DNA from: Hamiltosporidium magnivora
Taxonomy: Eukaryota; Microsporidia; Dubosqiidae
Length of the DNA: 19,051 nt
Assembly (NCBI GenBank): GCA_004325065.1
Contig: PITI01000150.1
Location: 1 to 19,051, forward strand
Direction of reading: 5' to 3'
A model generated the notes under the pieces. That model was not told the origin of the DNA. It did not search any database and saw only the letters and a program-made list of their open reading frames with translations. The translations under genes were made by a program, and so were the position numbers. Positions 1-6,381 of the stretch are shown in pieces (position 1 is the first letter of the stretch; each line of letters begins with the position of its first letter).

Positions 1-814
1 GAAATAATCTTTTAATTTGAAGATTGTTTTAGAAAAAATTTAACTTTTTAATTGCTGCTCTATTGGTTGTTATTTTTTTTTATTTCTTTAAAAAAATATA
101 ATATTTTTATAATTTTTATATTTTCGCTTCACCACTAGACAAATATCCGATATTATTTGTTTCTCAATCCGTTAAAGATTATAAAAGGCATTAATATATA
201 ATATATACCTTATGAGATTGTATAATATCGTTATTTATGAAATAAGTCATATAATTGGTTAACGCGTTCCCCCAGTTAATTAAATTACAGTATGTCAAAG
301 CATACAAGATCTTATTTGCATAGACTCTAAAAGAAAAATTGCGTTTAATCTAGTGCGACAAAGTCTTTCAACTCGTAAAATATTTTCTCTATCTCCACAT
401 AAGCTTAATTATATATTTATTCTTAAGACAAAATTCCTTAAAACAGAGAACTATGGTTATAATCATGTCTTTATGTAATTTCATACTTACTTCAATAAAA
501 TATTTTTTTTAGTCGTTATACTAGTTTGATAAAACAAATAAATGCCAATAATAATCATTTCCATACCAAATAAAAAATATCAGAATATACTATTAGAAAA
601 ACAAATATCAGAATATACAATTAGAATGGTAAAAATTCAAATATACTATTGGGAAAAGAATAAATAATAACAAATATCAAGAATAATAAATATTAGAAGT
701 AGGTCAACTCTGTTAATCTCATATGTATTCACAAGGGTAATAAAATTAAATTTCTTATAAAAGAAAGTATTACCAAGGAAAAAGAAAAAAAATCCCATTA
801 AAAAAAAACGTAGA
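1..814. other. A/T-rich stretch without a supported gene
   Basis: I see no convincing coding region in either strand. Near 576-660 a word containing AATATCAGAATATAC occurs twice with a 28-nt period, and a decayed third copy follows (the shared part is ATATACTATT). The rest is A/T-rich sequence with homopolymer runs. The last 40 bases before 815 are A-rich and contain a CCCATT word about 22 nt upstream of the next start codon. Confidence 0.6.
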
Positions 815-1000
815 ATGAAAAAAAGATTTATAAAACAAAAAGTATTACAAACTAAAGAACAAACAAAATTAAAAAAGTATTTAGAATCGGAAAAGAAAGA
901 AGATTCTATTTTAGAAGAAGAATGGAAAGATATTAAAGATAATAATTATAGTTCTTCACCTTTTAAATCTGAACTGTTTCAATCTTTTAGTAAGAAATAA
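815..1000 (+). CDS. short lysine-rich hypothetical protein
   Basis: This 61-residue reading frame begins MKKRFIKQKV and ends at TAA. I do not recognise the family. It is strongly basic in the first 28 residues (many Lys, a few Gln), then has an acidic segment with EEEW near residues 34-37, then a Ser/Phe-rich tail (SSSPFKSELF). The change from basic to acidic to Ser/Phe-rich looks more like a protein than random A-rich sequence, and a small nucleic-acid-associated or nucleolar protein is possible, but this is a guess. Upstream, CCCATT about 22 nt before the ATG resembles the C-rich word often seen close upstream of microsporidian starts. No partner gene is adjacent. The main doubt is that A-rich DNA can give a lysine-rich frame of this length by chance. 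Confidence 0.45.
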   Translation: MKKRFIKQKVLQTKEQTKLKKYLESEKKEDSILEEEWKDIKDNNYSSSPFKSELFQSFSKK

Positions 1001-1012
1001 TAAAATGTTTTT

Positions 1013-1200
1013 AATTCTTATATTCTTACATTCTTTACGTCTACATTCTTATATTCTTATATCCTTTATGTCTTTATGTCTTATATTCTTTATATTCTTG
1101 ATTTCCTATATTCTTTATTCTTTATATTGTTTTAATTGTTTTTATATTGTTTTGCGAATTTTTGGTCTACTGTTCTTTATTTTCTTTTTAATTGTCTGTT
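1013..1200. repeat. T-rich degenerate tandem repeat (TATTCTT-like)
   Basis: Words such as TTATATTCTT, ATTCTTTA and TTTATGTC recur irregularly, giving a low-complexity tract just after the stop of the preceding short gene. An open frame here (1005-1220) encodes only Phe/Leu/Ile/Tyr/Ser repeats and is best explained by the repeat itself. An A-rich tract with the complementary flavour (AAGAATAAGAA words) lies at about 1355-1400. Confidence 0.6.
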
Positions 1201-1446
1201 ATTTTCATATATTCTTATAGATTATTATATTTGTCTTACAAATGTTTTATTTATTAAATGTACATAGAAAGATAAGCTAAATATAACTGAAAAGAATAAT
1301 TGAGAATATTATTCTAAAAAACTATAAAAACTATAAAAACGATAATATCTATAATATTAAGAATTATAATAAGAATAAGAACAATAATAAGAACTACTAA
1401 ATCTACTATAAAAAGAATTGATGTACGACATTACTTTACTTAAAAA

Positions 1447-1608
1447 TTATAGTGGCTTACACTTCCCTTTTTCCGCCTTATTCCCTAAAAAGCCATTACA
1501 CAAGAAAAAACACTCCTTTCTATTACAATCCCTACCTCCGCCAAAAGGTATTCCCCGTGGTCATAGGAGATACTCTTTTACTCTTATCTGACCACAATGT
1601 ATAAACCG
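1447..1608 (-). other. G+C-richer patch with a broken cysteine-containing reading frame
   Basis: This patch is visibly richer in G+C than its surroundings. Read on the minus strand it has one frame of about 54 codons from 1608 to a TAA at 1447-1449, interrupted by a single TGA at 1561-1563. The lower half, after the TGA, is glycine-rich (GIPFGGGRDC) and then carries cysteines with spacing C-x4-C-x3-C-x12-C before ending KCKPL. There is one more Cys-containing stretch above the TGA. I do not recognise it. It could be a decayed small secreted Cys-rich protein, the last exon of something broken, or a non-coding RNA; a TGGCTT/AAGCCA inverted pair at 1453-1492 would be compatible with an RNA. Confidence 0.3.
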
Positions 1609-1899
1609 CTACAATATTTATATTTTGTTTAATACATACAGTTTCATATTTGATTGCTTATTCACTTAAAAATTCTTACTGTTTTGTTTCTAATACGTTT
1701 CAATTTGTTAAAATATTTACTTATTCGTTGCTGATGTAGTGTTTCATTCATCTTACTTTTGTTACAGACTTATTTAAATATGTATTGGGTATAAGTATTA
1801 CTTGGAATCAGTTAATAAACATTATATTAATCACATTATCTCAATCTGTATCTAACTAGTATCTTAGTATGTATTGTTTAAATTATCTTTATCTTTATA

Positions 1900-1958
1900 A
1901 TATTCTAGTATTCTAATATTCTAATATTCTAATAGTATTCGAATAGTATTCTAAAGTA
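1900..1958. repeat. short tandem repeat, TATTCTAA-type
   Basis: About six copies of an 8- to 11-nt unit (TATTCTAG, TATTCTAA, then TAGTATTCGAA and TAGTATTCTAA) follow one another in A/T-rich intergenic sequence. Confidence 0.7.
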
Positions 1959-2213
1959 TTATTTGATAGTATTTACTACTTTGATACTCTTGTTTTATAG
2001 TCTTATTTGATTATGTATTCTCTATATTCTCTTTACAATACAGTATTATTAACTTATATGTATTTTTAATTTATCTAATATTTAATAAGATATATTATAA
2101 AGGATATATAAGGTTAATAAAATATGTAAATAGGAAGACTCAAACTAAAATAATATTTGATAGAATATTAAAGATATTTGATAAGAAAAATATAAATAAT
2201 TCATAAAATATTA

Positions 2214-2255
2214 GTTAAAGATGTATTAAAGATGTATTAAAGATGAAATAAAGAT
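2214..2255. repeat. short tandem repeat, TTAAAGATGTA unit
   Basis: An 11-nt unit (TTAAAGATGTA) appears about three times in a row and degrades into AGATGAAATAAAGAT. Confidence 0.7.
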
Positions 2256-2522
2256 AATTTATAGTTATATCACTATTTATTACAAGATATTTAGGATAAT
2301 GTAATAATTTATGTGTTATGCGATAGATATGTAAATATATACTGAAGAAAAATATTTATAAAATTGTTTATTTCAATTAAAGATTAAATTAAAAAAATAA
2401 ATTATTACAATTATAAAGTAAGTCCTATGAATATAAATTTATATACAAGTTATGTCTAATTTGATATAAATTTTATTTTTACAGTTTAACTTATATTTGT
2501 AGATTATCTTATTGATGTATAA

Positions 2523-2735
2523 ATACTTTACTTCTGTTATCAATTTATACTAAAATTTGAATAAAATACTTTACTTTGATATCAGTTTGTACTAAAATTT
2601 AAATAAAACATTTTACTTCTTAACACTGTTTATACTAAAATTTAAATAAACCACTTTACTTCTGTTATCAGTTTGTACCAAATTATAAATAAAATACTTT
2701 ACTTTGTTATAAGTTTAACTAACATATAAATACTC
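2523..2735. repeat. 43-bp minisatellite, five diverged copies
   Basis: Copies start at about 2523, 2566, 2608, 2651 and 2694, so the period is 42-43 bp. Each copy opens with a version of ATACTTTACTT, has a TTTATACTAAAATTT-like centre and closes with AAATAAA. Copies differ by several substitutions and small indels, so the array is old. It lies about 90 bp beyond the stop of the lectin-like gene at 2822-3352, in its downstream flank. Confidence 0.85.
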
Positions 2736-2821
2736 TTTGAGACTAAATAATGTATTGGTTTATTTAAAAATATTACAAAATATAAATTATTAAAATATAG
2801 TTAATTTACCTTTTTATTTAA

Positions 2822-3352
2822 TTATCCTAATCTTCTAAACGGATTATACTTTCCATACTCATTCAATAGTCTTTCAACGGGTGTAGGTGGTGCAAAGAAG
2901 GGTTTACCGAAATGAGAATTACGACTATCAGAATCATAGTACTCTGCTGGTGTTTCTATATCAAACAACTGATTACGGTCATTACGACACGTTTCTCTCA
3001 TAAAAGCAAGTTCTAACTCATTATATTCCATACATAGACCATTACTCATGATTCGGTATGCACCAGAATAATCCAAGAAGAGTTGAAACTGCTGGTTGTT
3101 ATATCCGTGTAACGGATAATATATAAGTCTCTTGTTGTTACCTTCTATATCAAACACCTTGTCAAGTTCTACTGCTTCCAATGTCACTTCAAGAAGTGAG
3201 TTGCCTACACGGTCTATTTCATAGAAATCGGCATCCATTTTGTTTACAAGTTTAGGTACTGTTCGTCCAAGACTTCCTATATACTTGTCAGTGCCGTACA
3301 TCTTTATATAAGCTGGAAATGTGTATACAGTGCACAGTAATAAGAATAGCAT
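2822..3352 (-). CDS. secreted ricin-B-lectin-like (beta-trefoil) protein
   Basis: This is a 176-residue protein. Residues 1-13 (MLFLLLCTVYTFP) form a short hydrophobic signal peptide, so it is probably secreted or placed at the spore wall or host interface. Residues about 15-132 look like one or two trefoil lobes: FQLF at 89-92 and NQLFDI at 127-132 sit where ricin-B-type repeats have Gln-x-Trp, and the segment between them (YSGAYRI, NGLCMEY, ETCRNDRNQ) has the usual strand-turn pattern with Cys107 and Cys122 able to pair. The tail (133-176) is polar and proline-containing (FFAPPTP). Only the lectin fold is suggested; no catalytic chain is present. Ricin-B-lectin-like secreted proteins are a known expanded family in microsporidia. 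The usual tryptophans are Phe here, so sugar binding is uncertain. The start is the first ATG of the frame and gives the signal peptide. Confidence 0.7.
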   Translation of the reverse strand: MLFLLLCTVYTFPAYIKMYGTDKYIGSLGRTVPKLVNKMDADFYEIDRVGNSLLEVTLEAVELDKVFDIEGNNKRLIYYPLHGYNNQQFQLFLDYSGAYRIMSNGLCMEYNELELAFMRETCRNDRNQLFDIETPAEYYDSDSRNSHFGKPFFAPPTPVERLLNEYGKYNPFRRLG

Positions 3353-3580
3353 GTTTTAAAAAGAGGTTGTTTTCTTTTTATTTAAGGTTTTTTTTTATTT
3401 TGAAACGTTTTTTTTGTATTACTTTTCTTAAAATGGAAAGAGATTTGAACAATTAGAATATTTTAAATGAAACAACGTGTATTTACAGGTATTCTTGGAA
3501 CAAAGATAAGAAAATAGAAAAATTATTTATTCTTCGATAAGAAACAAAAATTTTAGATATTTGTATGGTAAATGGATAGA

Positions 3581-3930
3581 GGGGTGTTATTTAGGAGCAA
3601 TAGGTAGAAGATTTGTTAATGGTGTGTTATATAGGAGTTATAGTAGTATAAAGGGTGTTATTGATAATTACAGAGTAATAGTAGTATAAAGGGTGTTATC
3701 AATAAGTATATATTATAAGGTGTTTAAAGGGATGTTAGTATAAGTATATATTCTAAGGTGTTTAAAGGGTGTTAGTAATAAGTAAAGTATTATTAGTTAT
3801 AGGTCTTAGTAATAAGTAAAGTATTATTAATACATATAGGTGTTAGTTATAAGTAAAGTATTATTATTACATATAGGTGTTAGTTGTAGGTAAAATATAA
3901 ATAAATATTGGTTTTGGTCATTAGTAAAGT
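3581..3930 (+). repeat. left arm of inverted minisatellite (GGTGTTAG units on + strand)
   Basis: GGTGTTA-containing units recur at about 3582, 3622, 3653, 3691, 3768, 3839 and 3876, separated by A/T-rich spacers such as TAAGTAAAGTATTATTA. The spacing is irregular and the units are diverged. The same unit occurs in reverse complement at 4011-4553, with a mostly A/T-homopolymer centre of about 80 bp between them. The array lies in the upstream flank of the lectin-like gene. Confidence 0.85.
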
Positions 3931-4010
3931 ACTATTATAGTTAAAAAATTTAAAATTTTTTTTTTTTAAAAATATTTTACAAAAATAAAAGTATAATATA
4001 ACCTTTATTA

Positions 4011-4560
4011 TTAACACCCCTTTATCTCATGTATATATTTACTATAATATAACACTCTCTATATAACCTTTATAAAATAACCTTTATTATTAACACCTTC
4101 TGTATTACTTACTATACATAAGTATCATTACTATATATAACCCTATCTATATTACTCTTTATCCCTAACACCCCTTTACCTTACAATACCTTTACTCCTT
4201 ATAACTAACACCCCTTTAACTACAAAACTATTCCTCTTTATAACTAACACCCTCTATATTACTCTTTATAACTAACACCCCTTTAACTACAATACTATTA
4301 CTCTTTATAACTAACACCACTTTAACTACAATACTATTAATCTTTATAACTAACACCCTCTATATTACTCTTTATAACTAACACCCCTTTAACTACAATA
4401 CTATTACTCTTTATAACTAACACCACTTTAACTACAATACTATTAATCTTTATAACTAACACCCTCTATATTACTCTTTATAACTAACACCCTTCTCTAA
4501 CATATCCTCTAATACATCCCTAACACCCCTTTACCATACACTACCTCACCCTACTAACAC
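4011..4560 (-). repeat. right arm of inverted minisatellite, with a 106-bp higher-order repeat
   Basis: On the + strand the unit reads CTTTATAACTAACACC followed by CTTTAACTACAATACTATT or by CTCTATATT. Read on the minus strand it begins GGTGTTAGTTATAA, the same as the left arm. Subunits of 39, 39 and 28 bp form a 106-bp higher-order unit, and 4261-4366 and 4367-4472 appear identical base for base. Units nearer the centre (4011-4200) are more diverged. The array runs into the stop codon of the next gene: CTAACAC at 4554-4560 contains that gene's TAG in reverse complement. Confidence 0.9.
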
Positions 4561-5105
4561 ATTAAAGCCTCCATAACCTTAAAAAAGAACATCTGTATGT
4601 GTTCTTCAGTAAAACAAATACTATCACTCAAATACTCAGGCAAACTAACATTACAAGAACTTACAGGTTTATAAACATAAGAAGAAGTATCAGGAATAAG
4701 TAAAAATACAATATAACGAGTTACTCCTTTAACAGTTACAGTATGTGTACACTCATACTTACCTTCTACCTCTTTAATAGAAAGACCTATCAGTCTCTGA
4801 AAAATTAAAGAATCGTTTTTTAAATTTCTCAAAAATTTATTTTCTTCTCTGTACGACTCTAAAAGAGAAGATAAAGTATTTTCTGTAGAAATTATAGAAG
4901 AATCTAATTTTTTATTTTCTGTAGGTATAGTGTGATTGTCCTTATGTTTTAGAGACAGAGAAGTATCTCTACTCTCTCTACTCTCTGTCATCTCCTTACT
5001 CTCTCTACTCTCCTTACTCTCTCTACTCTGTTTGAGTGATAGAGGTGTCTTTATATTTCTTTTTTTTGGTGTTTTAAATGTTATGCGTGAACGGGGTGTT
5101 TTCAT
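4554..5105 (-). CDS. Csm1/Pcs1-like kinetochore (monopolin) subunit
   Basis: This 183-residue protein has the layout of fungal Csm1/Pcs1. Residues 1-25 are basic with three Lys-Thr-Pro motifs (one, TPKK, fits a CDK site). Residues 27-47 are a Ser-Arg-Glu/Ser-Lys-Glu repeat, residues about 72-98 look like a coiled coil, and 99-183 resemble the C-terminal globular domain: an IGLSI segment, then YECTHTV, a hydrophobic strand YIVFLLIP, YVYKPV, LPEYLSDSICF and a final helix with FFFKVMEAL. In yeast, Csm1 dimers cross-link kinetochore proteins and act at centromeres and rDNA; that role is inferred from the family. An RWD-fold relative such as Spc24/Spc25 is the alternative. The Ser-Arg-Glu repeat is encoded by a CTCTCTACTC-type DNA repeat at about 4963-5034 and may vary in length. 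The stop codon lies inside a word of the adjacent minisatellite. The start is the first ATG. Confidence 0.6.
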   Translation of the reverse strand: MKTPRSRITFKTPKKRNIKTPLSLKQSRESKESRESKEMTESRESRDTSLSLKHKDNHTIPTENKKLDSSIISTENTLSSLLESYREENKFLRNLKNDSLIFQRLIGLSIKEVEGKYECTHTVTVKGVTRYIVFLLIPDTSSYVYKPVSSCNVSLPEYLSDSICFTEEHIQMFFFKVMEALMC

Positions 5106-5171
5106 TGTTTTTAACCCTTCTTGTGATTTGAAGATAAGAAAATTTAAAATAATTTTTTTGTATTAAAATGA

Positions 5172-5195
5172 GGGGGGGAATTAAATTATTGGGGG
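5172..5195 (-). promoter_or_regulatory. C-runs upstream of the Csm1-like gene
   Basis: On the minus strand a run of seven C (5178-5172) and one of five C (5195-5191) lie about 67 and 86 nt upstream of the ATG at 5105, in otherwise very A/T-rich DNA. Microsporidian genes often have C- or G-runs just before the start, but these are farther away than usual, so a promoter role is only a suggestion. Confidence 0.25.
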
Positions 5196-5488
5196 ATATA
5201 AATTATTTCATTTTAATCTTTGAAAAATTTAAATTATGGAGGGATAGAATGAAATTTTAATATTAAATTGTTTTATAACTAAGATTATTTAACAGTTCAA
5301 AGTGTTTTGAGTCTTAGAAGGAAATTTTAATGAAAAATTCATTTGTTTTTTTAAAAATAATTTATTTTAAGATTTATTTCTTAAAATTTCTTAAGTTAAG
5401 TATTATAGGAATTTTAAATGAATAGTTGAGAATAAAAAAAAGTATTTAAAATTATACTTTTCTAATCTAAAATATATATGAAGATATT

Positions 5489-5493
5489 AAAAA
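5489..5493 (-). terminator. RNA polymerase III terminator of tRNA-Leu
   Basis: On the minus strand five T residues begin three bases after the discriminator base of the tRNA. A run of four or more T is the normal Pol III stop signal. Confidence 0.7.
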
Positions 5494-5495
5494 TA

Positions 5496-5579
5496 TGACA
5501 TCTGAGGGATTCGAACCCTCGCCCACTATCGTAGATTCGATTTTGAGTCGAACGCCTTAGACCACTCGGCCAAGATGTC
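5496..5579 (-). tRNA. tRNA-Leu (anticodon CAA), no intron
   Basis: The minus strand folds into a full class II tRNA. The acceptor stem GACATCT pairs with AGATGTC, followed by discriminator A at 5496. The D arm is of the TTGGCCGAGTGGTCTAAGGC type, the anticodon stem TTCGA pairs with TCGAA around the loop CTCAAAA (anticodon CAA at 5545-5543), there is a long variable arm, and the T arm is GAGGG-TTCGAAT-CCCTC. It reads the Leu codon UUG. CCA is not encoded. Many eukaryotic tRNA-Leu(CAA) genes have an intron next to the anticodon; this one has a 7-nt loop and none. The internal A box (TGGCCGAGTGG) and B box (GGTTCGAATCC) are intact. Confidence 0.95.
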
Positions 5580-5819
5580 TTAAGAAATACTCAATTTCTT
5601 TTTAAAAATATCATCCTAATTTTTCAATTCGTTTTAATTAAATAATTATAACTGCTTGTAATTATCTCTTATAAGGTGTAAAAAAATAAAAATTTATTAA
5701 CTATGAAAACAATAATCTATTCTAAGAATTATAAAAAAATAGAAATTGGTAAAAAAAAATAAAACAATTATATCTTAGAAGGATTTTTAAAAAATAAAAA
5801 TTAGTAAAAAAAATTTACC

Positions 5820-6381
5820 ATGAATTTGATAATTATAGGGCCTCCTGGTAGTGGAAAAGGAACACAAAGTAAACTTTTATCTATAAATCTGAACTTGTAT
5901 CATATTTCTAGTGGAGATATATTACGAGACGAAATAAAAAAAGGTAATTTTTTTTTCTAATTTTTTAGACACAGAATTTGGTAGACAGATATCTGTAAAA
6001 ATACAAAAAGGTGAATTTATTAGTGACACTTTTATGGCAGAAATGGTGATGTGTAGGATTGGTGAGGTTGAAGGAGGTAAGGGTATTATTTTGGATGGAT
6101 TTCCTCGTAATTTGTATCAGATACCTTTTGTTACGATTGAAATTAGTGGAGTGATATTTTTAAATGTGAGTAAAGATATTTGTAAAAAGCGTGTGTTTCA
6201 AAGAAATGAGAATAGAAGTGATGATAGTGATATTGTGTTTGAGAATAGATGGGAATTGTATGAGAGAAGTACTTTGGAGGTTGTTGAGTATTATAGGAAT
6301 AAAGGGAAGGTTGTTGAGGTAGATGGGAGTAGAAGTAAGGAGGAGATTCGTGATTTCTTAGTAAAATATTTTAAGAAATAA
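5820..6381 (+). CDS. nucleoside monophosphate kinase (UMP/CMP or adenylate kinase), spliced
   Basis: This enzyme transfers phosphate from ATP to a nucleoside monophosphate in the cytosol. Exon 1 is 5820-5943 and exon 2 is 5969-6381; joined they encode 178 residues. The P-loop GPPGSGKGT is at 7-15, the NMP-binding helix SSGDILRDEI at 30-39, DTEFGRQI at 42-49, the DGFPRN motif at 84-89, a short-type lid with RNENRSDDS at 120-128, and Arg135 in the helix after it. DGFPRN with Asn, the RSDD lid and the ending (GKVVEVDGSRSKEEI) are closer to UMP-CMP kinases than to typical adenylate kinases, so UMP/CMP kinase is my first choice. At 178 residues it is slightly short for the family. Without splicing the frame hits TAA at 5958-5960. 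The ATG precedes NLIIIGPP, the usual N terminus. It is divergent to the tRNA. Confidence 0.85.
5944..5968 (+). other. 25-nt spliceosomal intron in the NMP kinase gene
   Basis: The intron begins GTAATT and ends TTCTAATTTTTTAG, so a CTAAT branch-point-like word lies almost against the 3' AG, as in other very short microsporidian introns. It splits codon 42 after its first base (G/AC, Asp). Removal restores the frame exactly, joining DILRDEIKK to DTEFGRQ, which is the expected kinase sequence at this point. Retention adds a stop codon and shifts the frame by one. Confidence 0.85.

Noticed and set aside
1005..1220. 71-codon plus-strand ORF rich in Phe, Leu, Ile and Ser
   Set aside because: It is fully explained by a T-rich TATTCTT-type repeat and has no protein-like pattern apart from hydrophobic repetition.
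3581..4560. Interstitial telomere repeat
   Set aside because: The units are about 28-43 bp and complex; no short TTAGG or TTAGGG-type arrays are present.
4936..5166. 76-codon plus-strand ORF with Leu-Ser repeats
   Set aside because: It is the opposite-strand shadow of the Ser-Arg-Glu repeat of the Csm1-like gene.
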